A stretch of DNA of 64,000 bases from Schistocerca nitens (GCF_023898315.1 NC_064614.1:384027348-384091347), one strand, 5' to 3'; numbered from the stretch's first letter, positions 44,450 to 56,690 are shown. The notes: a model not told the origin generated them from the letters alone. Translations and numbers: made by a program.

Positions 44450-46190
44450 ACTGCATGATAACATCGGTTTTCCGAAACTCCTTCACCAAAGAAGATGAAG
44501 TAAATATTCCTGAATTCCAATCAAGAACAACTGCCAAGATGAGAAACATAGAAGTAGATATCCTCGGTGTAACAAAGCAGCTCAAATCACTTAATAAAGG
44601 CAAGGTTCAAATGGCTCTGAGCACTATGGGACTCAACTGCTGAGGTCATTAGTCCCCTAGAACTTAGAACTAGTTAAACCTAACTAACCTAAGGACATCA
44701 CAAACATCCATGCCCGAGGCAGGATTCGAACCTGCGACCATAGCGGTCTTGCGGTTCCAGACTGCAGCGCCTTTAACCGCACGGCCACTTCGGCCGGCAA
44801 TAAAGGCAAGGCCTCCGGTCCAGATTGTATACCAGTCAGGTTCCTCTCAGAATATGCTGATGAAATAGCTTCATATTTAGCAATTATATACAACCACTCG
44901 CTAACAGAAAGATCCATTCCTAAAGACTGGAAAATTGCTCAAGTGACACCAATACCCAAAAAGGGAAGTAGGAGTAATCCGCTGAATTACAGGCCTATAT
45001 CACTAACATCGATTTGCAGTAGGGTTTTAGAACATATTCAGTATTCGAATATTATGAAATACCTCAAAGAAAATGATTTACTGGCATATAGTCAGCTCAG
45101 ATTCAGAAAAAAATGTTCTTGTGAAACATAACTAGCTCTTTATACTCATGAAGTAATAATTGCTATTGACAGGGGATGTCAAATTGATTCCATATTTTTA
45201 GATTTCCAGAAGGCTTTCCACACTGTTCCTCACAAGCGTCTTCTAACCAAACTGCGTGCCTGTGGAGTATCACCTCAGTTGTGCGACTGGATTTGTGATT
45301 TCCTGTCAGAAAGGTCACAGTTCATAGTAACAGACAGAAAGTCATTGAGTAAAACAGAAGTAATATCCAATGTTCCCCAAGGAAGTGTTATAGGCTCCTG
45401 ATCTATATTAACTACGTAGGAGACAATCTGAGTAGCCGTCTTAGATTGTTTGCAGATGATGCTGTCATTTACCGTCTTGTAAAGTCATCGGATGATCAAA
45501 ACGATTTGCAAAATGATTTAGATAAGATACCTATATGGTGCAAAAAGTGGCCTGAATGAAGAAAAGTGTGAAGTTATTCACATGAGTACTAAAAGAAATC
45601 AGCTAAATTTTGATTATGCGATAAGTCACACAAATCTGAGGGCTGTAAATTCAACTAAATACTTAGGGATTACAATTACAAATAACCTAAATTGGAATGA
45701 TCACATAGATAATATTGTGGGTAGAGCTAACCAAAGACTGTGATTCATTGGCAGAACACTTAGAAGATGCAACAGGTCTACTAAAGGGACTGCTTACATT
45801 ACTCTTGTTCACCCTATTCTGGAGTATTGCTGTGCGGTGTGGGATCCGCATCAGGTGGGACTGACGGATGACATCAAAAAAGTACAAAGAAGGGCAGCTT
45901 GTTTTGTATTATCATGAAATAGGGGAGATAGTGTCACAGACATGATACGTGAATTGGAGTGGCAATCATTAAAACAAAGGTGTTTTTCGTTGCGACGGGA
46001 TCTTCTCATGAAATTTCAATCACCAGTTTTCTCCTCCAATTGCGAAAACATTCTGTTGGCACCCACCTATATAGGCAGAAATTATCATCACGATAAAATA
46101 AGAGAAATCAGGGCTCACACAAAAAAACTTAAGTGCTTGTTTTTCCCGCGTGCCGTTCGAGAGTGGAACGGTAGAGAGACAGCATGAAGG
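44450..46190 (+). pseudogene. CR1-like LINE reverse transcriptase, split by a SINE
   Basis: RT motifs before and after the SINE read continuously: KQLKSLNKGK joins ASGPDCIPVRFLSEYADE, then VTPIPKKGSRSNPLNYRPIS, RKKCSCET, FLDFQKAFHTVPH, NVPQGSV, RLFADDAVI and KYLGITITNNL. A deletion shortens the GSVIGP-LLF region near 45400. The C-terminus is at 46140-46187. The catalytic Asp in LDFQKAF is followed by H instead of D (AFHTVPH rather than AFDTVPH). The element is dead. Confidence 0.88.
44606..44798 (-). mobile_element. tRNA-derived SINE in the LINE RT, with 13-bp target duplication
   Basis: The 193-bp insert is flanked by AATAAAGGCAAGG at 44593-44605 and 44799-44811. Read on the minus strand it starts GCCGGCCGAAGTGGCCGTGC, has an A box (GTGGCCGTGCGGTTAAAGG) and a B box (GGTTCGAATCC), and ends CAGAGCCATTTGAA. 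I recognise this type from orthopteran and related genomes. Removing it restores continuity of the LINE reading frame. Confidence 0.95.
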
Positions 46191-46820
46191 TGATTCATTG
46201 AACCCACTGCCAGTCACTTTATTGTGAATAGCAGAGTAAGCACATAGATGTAGATGTAGATGCAGGTGCAAGTAGTAGATAGATGCACAGACTGACATGC
46301 AGCTAGACACCATTCCGGACCTGGCAGATAGGGTGCACAATGCTCTGGCAAAGATGCCAAGCATGGCATCTGCAGTTGCCTATGAGCCCTTAACCCACCA
46401 GCCACCTTCCATTTGTGGCAACAGACACTTCTCCCAGCCCCATCAATGGACACTGACCTTCAGCACCTCGTGCTGAACTTGGCTGCCCATGTGGCGGCAC
46501 TCAGCAGACAGGTCAACAGGTTGATGTTCTCACAGCAATAGGGCAGCAGGCACTGCATTGATAGCAGACCATGCTCCAGGTGGTGCAGCTTGTGCAGCCG
46601 CCACCACAGCAACCACTGCTCTAACGGTAACCTGTTGATGTCAGGGCAGACTCCAAGTCGCGTCTGCTGGTATCATGCCCATTTCAGCAGTGATGCAACC
46701 AAGTGCTGCACCACTTGCTTGCACTCAAATGCCAGCTGGGACCACACCTACACGCACCTGGATGCAATTCTGTGTCAGAGTGTCTGTTTGTGGCAGAACA
46801 GAGTGGGGGGTGTGAGGTAG

Positions 46821-48840
46821 TTGGTAGACACTGGGCCAGATTTAGCGATTTTTCCCAAAACCATGTTAAAAGATCTTGGGAAGACCAAAACAATGAGCCT
46901 CATTGCAGCTAACAGTTCCACCATCAAAACGTATGGCATTCATCATACGAATGTGGATCTGGGACTGCACCACACATTCGCTTGGAAGTTTGCTTTGGCT
47001 GCTGTCAACAATCTGATCCTGGGTGCAGATTTCCTCAGACACTACCAATTTCTTGTGGAAATCTCAAATGCCCGTCTGACCTAAAATGCCAAAGACAAGT
47101 CCGAAGAAGGTGGGACAGCAACAGCAGGCCACCTTGTTCATTGTTAAACCTGTGGCATGCTCCAGACCATTCACAGATATTCTAAAAAAATTCAGGAGCT
47201 AATTTGCCTGTCTGGGGCACTGTGATACATCACGCATTCAACGCTCCACCATATCATCACCGCTCTTGGTCCCCCCATCTGATGCCACCCACATCACCTC
47301 ACACCCGACAAGTTCACAGTCTTTAAGGCCGAATTAATGGCAATGTTGTGACAAGACATCATCCGATCATTGAGCAGCCCATGGTCTTCCACTTTGGTGC
47401 CCAAAAAGGACATTTTGTGGCATCCATGTGGGGACTGCCATACGCTAAATTCAAGGACAGTGCCAGACAGATATCTGGTACCACATCTGCTGGACTTTAG
47501 CTGTGACTTGTGAGGTGTGACTGTGTTTAGTAAAATTGACTGCAAGAAGGCATTCATGCATGTCCCCATGGTGCACAAAGACATAGAAAAAGCCATTATT
47601 ACCACTCCGTTCTTCATGTACATTGGACGACGTCCTCAAGTTCTCAAAGTCGCCCAAATTCCACCACAGCATACTAACAACCGTTCTCTGGTGTCTCAGT
47701 GAGGCTAACTTAGTGATCAATCTATTGAAATGTGTATTTGGGGTCAGTGAGATTGAATTTCACACCTACCAGATCCACACCTGTGCTGGCCACAGTGCAG
47801 GCAATCCTGAACATGCTTCACCCAGAAACTCACAAAGGCCTATGTCATTCCATCAGGATTGTCAACTTGTACCGGCACCATCTGCATAACATTGCTGTGG
47901 TGCTAAAACCCCTGACTGCAGCACAACATGCCCACAAGATGAAAGGAAGAGCTCTGATTACCTGGACTCATGGAATGGAGCAATGTTTTACTGCATCTAA
48001 ACGGTGCTTGCCGAAGTGGTAGAACTTATTCATCCAATACATGAGGTGGAGTTAACCATCATTGTGGATGCCAGCCAAGCCACTATTGTTGCAGTGCTTC
48101 AACAACATGTTGAAGGCAGCTGGCAGCCACTTGGCTTCTTCTCATGGAAGTTGTCAGCAGTGCAGCTCTCTCGGAGCGCATACAACCATGAGCTGCTTGG
48201 AATCAGGCGGTGAAACACTTCTGTTTGTTGGTAGAAGCTCGCCCCTTCCTTATATTCACTGACGATAAACCTGTAACACATTCTTTCTGGATCAACAACA
48301 GCAACTGTTCACTGCACGAAATACAGCAGTTGGAATATGTGTCCCAGTTGACAACAGACATCTGCCACATTTCTGGAATGGAAAATGTCATCATGGACTG
48401 CTTGTCCTATGGTTGTGCAGTAATCTCCTCCCCTGTGAACTTCAAAGCCGTCACACAAGAACAGGAGGGTGACAGAAAACTGGACAGCTTCCAACATGAT
48501 TCTTCCATAATTGTGCCGGAGAATTCATGGAGGAATGTTGCCTCAGCCTGCCACTAGCAGAACGCCTGCACAGTCACATGACCAGCGTCTGACTGCATCC
48601 ACTGACACAGCTTTGTGTCAGCAAAGCCTTTGACCAAACAGATCTTCAGCACTGCATGCATGTGATGCTGCACACAGATGCGGTGCAGCAACCACTTCAA
48701 CTGCTGTATTTGGGATCACACTGCACGATAACATGTGGTGGGAAGATGTTGGAGATCAAGTATGACTGTAGGCCAGCCAAAGTCTCGGTAAACTAGGTCA
48801 AACCAGTGTATGTCTTGACAGTGCCAACCGCCACACACTT
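46821..48840 (+). pseudogene. Gypsy-4 protease, RT, RNase H and integrase tail
   Basis: 46821-47084 is a protease domain with VDTGPDLAIFP (DTG active site) and LILGADFLRHY. 47230-47730 is decayed RT: VFSKIDCKKAFMHVPM (first catalytic motif), DDVLKFSKS, then NLLKCVFGVSEIEF. 47940-48420 is RNase H (ELTIIVDASQATIVAVLQQ, SAYNHELLGI, IFTDDKPVTHSF). 48590-48840 resembles the integrase end (LQLLYLGSHCTITCGGKMLE, then VKPVYV). Frames change repeatedly and the integrase zinc finger and core are gone. Confidence 0.8.
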
Positions 48841-49034
48841 ATTCAACCCAACAGAGGTCTTGGTAATGGATTACCCTCTATACTAAACCCTTCAAGACGG
48901 TAGTTTCCGGGTGCGTGCCTAGCCTGCTCGAGTTAATTTATATGGCTGGCTGGCCCCAGAATGCAGCGATTCAGTGAAATTGCTCTAGGATGGGATTACT
49001 TGTTCAAATGTTACGAAAATTTCAGGAATTGGTA

Positions 49035-50678
49035 TCAATACATATTTATTATGATTAAAACATACATTGTCACTTTAAATGAATTTTGAGTGTGGTATAT
49101 TTTGAAACAATCTTCGAAACAACACCCTACACCACAGTCCTTGCACCAGAATGATGTTTCCTTACATTTCCTCATCTGCTTGCAGCAGACTGCAGATCTC
49201 TTCTTTTCTGTGAGTGGGATCTTCTCAATAGAATGCCTTGCTGTGAGCTGTTCAGGCACAGGAGTTTTTGAAGGTCGCCCACATCGAGGTGAAGTTACAT
49301 TCTTCCCATGAATTTCCAGCAACTGTGTTATGAGAAGAAGCCTGGGATTTATAAGCGCTTCTTCCCTTGTTTTTTCGCTAGCATTGTAAACAATAAAAGC
49401 ATTGTGCACTGCAACGTTCATCAGCCTTCTAAATATTTTCATATACCACTTAACACCTTTCTTCCTTTCCATGAGAAAAGGTTGTAGTTTCTGATCCTTC
49501 AAATCTACACCACCCATAAAACTATTGTACTCTTTTATGCACTGAGACTTCCTTACCTCATTACCCCTTTCGGTTGCCGTAACAACTGCATCATTATGAA
49601 ATGTAGAAATAAAGGCAACCTGCTTTTTATCCATCCATTTCGGTACCATTATGCCATGTGAATGATATGCTACGAGTTCACATTTCTTCAGTTTTGAATG
49701 TCTCAAGACATCAGGTACATTCTTCCTATTCAGTCAAAGTATGCCAGCTACATTCATACCTCTTTCCTTCAAAAAGTGGCACAAAAGGACGCTGTTATAA
49801 TAATTGTTCATCCAGAGCATTTGGCCTAAGGTGAAATGAGGCTCAATAAGCTTCACTACAATCTTACTGGTTTTCAGGGTATCTGCAGAAAGAAATTTCG
49901 TTTCTATTTCTGTGGAACTTCCTGCATAAATAATAAATTGCCATAAATAACCTGTGGAAGATTCGGAGATCTCATAGGACTTTATAACAAACTTTGCTGA
50001 TTTTAGAGGTAGACAGGTTTTTATTGCCAGCCTTTCTTTCCATAACGTAAGAGATTCATCAACAGAAATGTTTCCTCCCATGTTGTATGTATTTCTAAAT
50101 GTATCATTCAAGTGCTGAATGATGGGACCCAACTCGAACAATCTCTTATTGCCTTCAAATGTATTCAGTTCTTCATTGTTTAAAAAATAAAGGAATCTGC
50201 AAAGTAGCTCAAACCTGTCTTGTTGCATACTCTGGTAAAAAATTGGCGTGTTCAAAAGCAGATGCTTGCTGAAATACGACTTTATGGATGGCTTCTGAAT
50301 AATTCCCATCAACATCTGCAGTGTGAATAACACATAAAGCTCATCTTTGTCAGTATCTACCCAGTTACATAGACTAGAATGAGGTTGTAGAACATTCTGT
50401 TTTTGTATACAACCTTCAGCATAAAGGTTAGTTTCACACACAATTGTTTCTACGATGGTTTCACCGAAATACAGCTTGAATGCTTCAGCTGCAGAATTTA
50501 CCTGTATCACAGGTCCACATTTACCAATGAATGGTGTTTTCAAAGAGACATAAGAGCTGTTTACTTCTTGCCCCTTCCAGTCTTCTTCATTCCGTGCGCG
50601 TTTCACTGGTGCACCTTGTTTCATGGCATTGTCACTGTCTGCCGCTTCTTCTTCTCTTCTTTCAGTTGTTTCTTCCAA
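49035..50678 (-). pseudogene. piggyBac-type transposase with one stop and a lost catalytic Asp
   Basis: One minus-strand frame of 547 codons has a single TGA at 49734-49736 (AGIL-stop-LNRKNVP, where the family has Arg, so CGA to TGA). It reads as a PGBD4-like transposase. First Asp207 is in NISVDESLTLWKERL. The second catalytic Asp position reads LWMNNYYNSV, with Asn where relatives have Asp. The third is in FMGGVDLKDQ. The C-terminal Cys-rich domain is intact (CCKQMRKCKETSFWCKDCGV, then CCFEDCF). The enzyme excises seamlessly from TTAA sites. Two independent disabling changes make this copy inactive. A possible left end starts at about 48887 (CCCTTCAAGACGG); no TTAA pair was confirmed. Confidence 0.93.
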
Positions 50679-50681
50679 ATA

Positions 50682-51589
50682 GTCAAAATGATTTTCATTG
50701 TCAACATCTAGATCACTCCCGCGCGGCAGGCACGGATGGTACCGTGGAAACGGGCAGATGGACGGTACACAAGGGGGGGGGGGGGGGGCCGGAAACTGGA
50801 CCGTGAGTGGTAAGTGCTGGATGGAAAAAATCTGTTTCTGGAACAGGGTGAGAGACCAGCACGGGAGACACAGGCAGTTTTGTGGGAGTGGCAGGCGGTT
50901 AAGCGACCAGAAATGAGGACCCCCCGCAAGTGGGGGAGGGGGGGGGGGGTTTGAACGCCGTCCTCGTGGAAACTATCTGATGTATAACATGCCTGTATTG
51001 CATGTGGTGGGCCACTGAGGTGAGGTAAGGGGTCCATGTTACTCAAAACACATAATTGTGCATGTAAATTACACACAACTGGAACACCCCGTGCGCAGAA
51101 TGGATCCGGCATGGTTTGTAGTAATGGCAGCATTGCACACTGAGTCCATTGTTCACTCTAATGATGTATTTGTTGACCGTCTAAAACTAATAAGGTTAGC
51201 ACATGGCGTTGGTTGAGAATGCGAATCACTGTACGTAAATGATGAATACGCCATTGGCAAAGAAATGACAAAACTCAGTGAGCGGAATTGTGCTTCCACA
51301 TCTTCAATCAAGGCATTGTTTGGTGTGGTCATTGTGTAGTGCATATAACCTGTTGCATAAACACTGGCGCGAAAGATGCGAAACATGAATGAACTGCGGG
51401 GTCGCCACTATGGGAATGTGATCGGTAATCGGGATATAGAAAACTTAATTCCCGTATATGTCATACCTCGTATATATTTACACTTGACACTGCATCCATA
51501 CAGAATGAAGTATAACAAAGAACTGACTACAGTAAAGTTAAGATAGAGGCTCAACAGAGTACTTAGAGTTCACAGATATTAAGTTTTGA
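50682..51589. other. GC-rich flank of piggyBac, no assigned gene
   Basis: It contains G runs at 50773-50788 and 50938-50949 and a GC content unlike its neighbours up to about 51000. The segment 50725-50785 may be the decayed right end of the piggyBac element (GGCACGG ... GGACGGTACACAAGGG). Minus-strand ORFs here come from the homopolymers. Confidence 0.5.
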
Positions 51590-53560
51590 TGTCAATACGA
51601 GCTATCGACGCCACAGTATCATCTACACATCTAAGATTATTTATATTTACCCTAGCTATTTTAATTCCAATTTCTTCCCCATGTAACATGGGCATTCCTT
51701 TCAATTTGTTATACATATAGATTTAATAAATAAGGGGAAAATATGCAGCTTCACCATACTCCTTTCTGTATCTTGACCCATTTAGTTGCTCCAAGGATCT
51801 TCATCATGCCGTCTTGGTCAGAGTATAAATTCTGTATGAGTTAACAGAGGTATCTGGTACTTCCATTTTTATGAGTACTACCCATAATTTATTGTGGTTG
51901 CCAAAGTCAAAGGCCTTAGCACAATCAGCAAAGCTGAGATACACTTCATTCTGAAAATCTCTTGCCTTCTCCATAACTCATCAGATCCAAGCAATTTGAT
52001 CTCTGATCCTTCTTGCTGTATGAAAACCAGATTGCTCTTCAAGTAGCTTTCAGTCTTTGTACTGGCAAAGTACATTATACACAAGACTTTGTGAGCATGT
52101 GAGATAAGTGTGATAGTTCAGTGCTTCAAGCACTCTTTAGAAATGCCCTTCTTTGAAATCAATATGAACATTGAACTTTTCTGCTCTTTTAGCCATTGTT
52201 GGGTCCTCCATATTTTTTGATCTATTGAGTGAAGAAGCACTTTCACTGCATTCTTGTCAATAATTTGAAATAATTCTGCTGGAATTCCATCATGTCCACA
52301 AGACTCATTTTCTGTAATGTTTTCTAGGACCTATTTGCCTTCAATCTTCGTTTGCTCTAGTTCCAAAATCACGTTAACTTCATCATCATCAGGGTGAAGT
52401 TCTTTCTTATATAGATATTTTTCATAATATGCCCATCATTTTTATTTTCTCTGAATCTGTAGGATGTTTACCATTTCTACCTTTTATCATGCCTATTTCC
52501 ACCTGAAATTTTCTTTGATGTCTTTAATTTTCTCGCAAAGATCCCTCGTCTTTCAAATTCTGCTATTCTTTTCAACTTCTTTGCACTGTTCATTTAAGAA
52601 GATATTCTCATCACTTGTAGTTAATTTCCAAAACTCTGGATTTAATTTAAGCATTGCTGATCCATCCTCTTCGATTTTTGCTTTTTTCATTCCTATGTAA
52701 TTTGCTTTGCCTCAGACAGTAACCATTTGGCCTTCTTGGTATTCTTTTGCTTGGGAATGTGTTTTTCTGCTGCCTCCTTCACAGCATAGGCTACTTCTGT
52801 ACACAGCTCTTGTGGATTTTTGTCTTCTAACTCTAATGCATTAAATCTATTCTTGACGTCTACTGTATAACCAGAAGGTATGCTCTTAAGGCTGTATCTG
52901 TAAGATGGAATAGTTTGGCTAGTTTCCTCAGTTTCAGCCAGAATTTTGCAGTTAAGAGCTAATGATCTGATTTCCAGTCAGCTACAGGTCTTGTTGTAGT
53001 TGGATGGATGGCACTCTCTCACCTCTAAATACAAAGTATATAATCAATTTGGCCATCTCATGAAGTCCAGATTTAAAAGTGTTGTTTTGGTAGCTGGGAA
53101 AGTGTATTAGTAATAACCAGAGCATTATTGTGGCAGAGTCATAGGAGTCTATGTCCTGCTTCATTTGTTTTACCAAGACCAAATTTTCCCTTAACATCTT
53201 CTACAGTTTGATTTCCCACTTCTATGTTCCAGTCTCCAGCCATGAAGACAATATCCTTTTTTGATGTCAGCAGCAGTAATTCTTGCAATTCTCCATTGAA
53301 TTGGTCAATAGTGTCCTCTTGACATTTGGCGGATGACACACCAACTTGAATGATTGTGGGGTTGGCTTGAAATCTGATGGACAATCTATCATTTTTTATA
53401 ACTGCACCCTATTACAGCTTTCCTTAATCTGTTACTAACTGCAAAGGCTACTCCATTACTGCTGTTGCTGTTTTACCCAGAATAGTACACTGTATAGCCA
53501 TCAAAAGAAAATCTTCCACTGACCTCCAAACCCTTCCTGCTCACCGACTCAGTTTCTTGC
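51590..53560 (-). pseudogene. RTE-like LINE relic (endonuclease and RT)
   Basis: Minus-strand reading from 53560 gives endonuclease: RFQANPTIIQVGVSSAKCQE, DIVFMAGDWNIEVGNQ and GKFGLGKTNEAGHRLL (53384-53139). Further down is RT: QSGFHTARRIRDQIACI, LSFADCAKAFDFGNHNKLW (first catalytic block), GEAAYFPLIYIYM-like, and NINNLRCVDDTVA at about 51610-51640, where YADD has become CVDD. Many stops and frame changes. The GDWN and NEAG-RLL blocks are characteristic of the RTE/BovB type. Confidence 0.8.
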
Positions 53561-53999
53561 TGAGAATAGTTACTCAACCTTTCACTGAGTTGCTTGGCTT
53601 AAAACGGGCACCACATGTAATAGGAAGTTGGAAAATTGAGCTGACACAGGCTAAGAGAACTCTCTTCCTGTGTTCTTGTCTCTGCATGTCACCGCCTTCT
53701 TTTGCCAGAGTCTAATGGTGCTTTCTGAGATTTCCCCAGGTCATTTCCTGCGCCTTTTGACTGAATAAGTCAGTTTGGTGGTCAGAGGAAGGCAATATCA
53801 ACTCTGATGGAACCATGTCTAATAAAGTATTGTGGTACTCAAACCAACCTTTGAGTTTAGGACTGATTTTCTTTAGATAGAGGAAAAAAAAGAACAGATT
53901 AAAACCCCAAGAGTTTGAGAAAATATTTGAGAAATGAGAGGGAAAATCAGAACATTTAGAAAAAAATTGTGTGTCATGAAACTTCATATAGTACACTGA
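53561..53999. other. Decayed flank of the RTE-like LINE
   Basis: The first 130 bases may be the start of its endonuclease. The rest is unassigned. Confidence 0.45.
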
Positions 54000-54100
54000 G
54001 ACTGTATGCTATACCAGGACTCAAACTGAGACCATTCCTTTTGCAGCTATCGCTCACACTGACTGAACTATTCAGGTGTGACGCACAACATACCCTCACA
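54000..54100 (-). repeat. tRNA-like SINE fragment
   Basis: On the minus strand TAGTTCAGTCAGTGTGAGC (A-box-like) and GTTTGAGTCCTGG (B-box-like) are spaced as in a tRNA. It resembles the arms of the foldback element at 20360. It is too short and mutated to be a functional tRNA. Confidence 0.55.
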
Positions 54101-54136
54101 GTTACACTTCTGCTAGATTATGCCCAGCTCTGAAAC

Positions 54137-56455
54137 TAGGAGAGTTAGTTAGTTAGTTAGTTACGTGTTCCATTGATCAATAGGATGGAAAAACCATTAT
54201 GATGTGGAACGTCTCAAATGCACAAGAAATGCGCATAGGAAACAAGTTGTTTTTTTTTTACATTATAGTGTTATACCTAAATATTTCTATTATCTATCCC
54301 ATTCCCTTAAATGGCACAAAATGCATATACTATATCTCCAGATTTATTTACTCATATTCAAGAATTCATCTATGGAATAGAAGGAGTTATCAAGGAGGTA
54401 TGATTTCAATTTGTTTTTGAAACTATGCTGTCTGTCAGACATTTTATTTCATCTGGTAATTTATCAAAAAGTTTTATAGCAGCATATTTTACCCCTTTCT
54501 GTGCCAAAGATAGGTTAAGTAAAGGGTAGTGTAGGTCTTTCTTTTTTCTGGTATTGTAATCATGAATGTCGCTGTTGATTTTAAACTGGTCAATGTTGTT
54601 GAGAAAAATTTCACTACTGAGTAAATGTACTGTGAAGCAGTTGTAAGAATTCCTAACCTTTTAAACAGATGCCTACAAGATGTGTGACTGTGAACCCCAC
54701 ACATTATTCTAACTACTTTCTTTTGAGCAGTGAATACCTTTTGCCTAAGTGTTGAGTTGCCCCAGAATATTATTCCGTATGACTTCAGAGAGTGGAAGTA
54801 TGCAAAGTATGTTAGCTTACTAATTTCTACATCCTCGAAATTGTCAATTATTCTGATTGCAAAAGTTGCTGATCCTAGACACTTTAGGAGATCCAAAATA
54901 TGAATTTTCCAATTAATATTCTCATCTATATGTACACCCAAGAACTTAGTATGCTCTACCCTGGCTACTGACTTCTTTTGAATTGTTATGTTTATTGAAG
55001 GAATTATACTTTTTGCAGCAGAAAATTGGATGTACTGTGTTTTTTCAAAGTTCAGAGCAGAAAACCAATTAGTATCTTTTCCAAAGACCTTATTTGTATC
55101 ATTTTCTATCAGACTTTCTTTTACTGGGTTAATAATTATGCTTGTATCATCAGCAAACAGTGTCAGTTCAGCATCTTGTTTCACATAAGAAGGGAGGTCA
55201 TTCGCATATATCAAGAACAGAAGGGGCCAATGATCGAACCTGGTGGAGGACCTAATGTAATTTCACCCCATGTAGATGAAGTGGCAAACTCCTTTGAATC
55301 ACTTGAAGCATATAAAGAGACTTTTTGCTTCCTGTTCTGTAGATATGACTTAAACCACTCATATGCTGTTCCATTTATACCATAGAATTGTATTTTCCGT
55401 AACATAATGTCATGGTTCACACAATCAGATGATTTGGATAAGTAACAGAATATTCCTACTGGTGACATTTTACTATGTAAAGACTATATTATGTGGACAG
55501 TGAAATTGTATATTGCTGTCTCAGTGGAACAGCATTTTTGAATTTCTGAAATCCGAACTGTGATTTACTAAGTATCCCATTACAGTTGAGATGGCTAACC
55601 TCTCTTGAGTACATTACATTCTCAAAGATTTTTGAAAATACTGTAAGCAAGGATACTGGCCAGTAATTATTGACCTCTGTGGTTTCCCCCTTTTTGTAGA
55701 GAGGCCTGACAATGACATATTTTAACCTGTCTGGAAAAATACCCTGAGTCAGTGATGCATTACATATGTGACTCAAAACATCAGCTGTAATTGCTCCACA
55801 TTGTTTTAATAACTTGTTAGAGATGTCATCTACTCCAACAGAACATTTATTTATCAAAGATTTAATAATTTTCCTTATTTCACAAGAGGTTGTTAGATGA
55901 AATTTAATCTGACTAAAATTTTTCAAAACTGACGCTTCCATGTACTGCCTGGCTTTTTTCTTTTGAACTATTCTCACTAATTTTTCCTTCTGCACTTAAG
56001 AAGTGATTGTTAAATACATTGACTACCTGTGTGCTGTTGGTTAAGATGGTCTCATTCTCTTTAACAGTAATACTACCTGCCCCAGTGGTTACTTTTCCTG
56101 TCTCCCTTCTAACAACATTCCATATTGATTTGATTTTATTGCTGGAGTTGTTAATTTCTTCTCTAAAATACATATTTCTTGATTTCCTTACAACTTTTCT
56201 CAATATGTTACAATAATTTTTATAGTGTAACACTACTTCTGGATCTTTACTAGTTCTTGCTGTCTCATACAGTTTTCTTTTTCTTTCTGAAGACACTTTA
56301 ATACCTGTAGTAATCCAAGGTTTCTTTGAAAAGTTTGTAGTGTTACATTTAGTAATTTTCTTTGGAAAACAATGTTCAAAAAGGGATATAATTTTATCAA
56401 GAAATATGCTGCATTTATCATTAGCATTTGGCTCATTATATACATCTTCCTAGTT
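54137..56455 (-). pseudogene. jockey-like LINE, 5'-truncated
   Basis: The minus strand carries the linker (56445-55913), RT fingers and palm (KYVIVRPLYKKGETTEVNNY, SLLTVFSKIFENV), SPVGIFCYLSKSSDCVNHDI (first catalytic motif, normally DLSKAFD), GPPPGSIIGP, ELTLFADDTSIII (catalytic FADD), TKFLGVHID, and the C-terminus HSLKSYGIIFWGNS ... YLTYLWHRKG. Frameshifts split it into four frames. No endonuclease is present, so it was truncated on insertion. On its own strand it ends in AACACG followed by (TAAC)n at 54147-54165, the likely 3' tail. Confidence 0.87.
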
Positions 56456-56559
56456 TACATTTCCTAAACTTTCTCTGAAGTGATCTATAGATACTGGAAT
56501 TGGTAGAAGGAATTGGTAGACGTTAAGCTTTGAAGGTGGATCAGGTGTCATGCCCAGGT

Positions 56560-56690
56560 CACTCAGTTGATAGCATCGCCCATGAAAGGCAGGGCTACAG
56601 CTCTGATTCCAAGTCTAGCACATAGTTTCAGTCTGCTTGAAAGCTTCAAGGCAGAGACAACTACAACGCAGAATGAAAAATTCATTACAG
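56560..56690 (+). repeat. Degenerate tRNA-like SINE fragment
   Basis: CAGGTCACTCAGTTGATAGC (A-box-like) is followed by GATTCCAAGTCTAGC (B-box-like) and a tail with AGTTTCAGTCTGCTTGAAAG. It lies about 300 bp before the second kinase exon. Confidence 0.5.

Larger units (their letters stand above)
42225..46265 (+). mobile_element. CR1-like LINE inserted in Gypsy-4
   Basis: The element carries an esterase-type ORF1, an EEP endonuclease, an RT and a C-terminal end FPRAVREWNGRETA at 46140-46187, followed by a short 3' region finishing in (GTAGAT)n near 46245-46262. It separates two halves of the Gypsy-4 Gag. A SINE is inserted in its RT. Many stops and indels show it is inactive. Confidence 0.82.
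41860..48840 (+). mobile_element. Gypsy-4: very old Gypsy relic (plus), split by a CR1-like LINE
   Basis: Stop-broken plus-strand coding gives Gag on both sides of the LINE. Before it: KFGHVVSLLDQNYAAEV and YKCIKDELICQILPSEEQRV (41910-42080). After it: DLADRVHNAL and VCWYHAHFSSDATKCCTTC, a CWYH-type zinc motif (46300-46740). Protease, RT, RNase H and the integrase tail follow in order to about 48840. The integrase core is missing. No LTRs were recognised. Protein remnants rather than DNA similarity identify it. Confidence 0.75.

Noticed and set aside
48887..50785. Exact piggyBac boundaries with TTAA duplications
   Set aside because: Only weakly matching end sequences were found and no TTAA pair, so boundaries are left open.
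50403..51133. ORFs on both strands around the G runs downstream of piggyBac
   Set aside because: Opened by homopolymers or antisense to the transposase; no family features.
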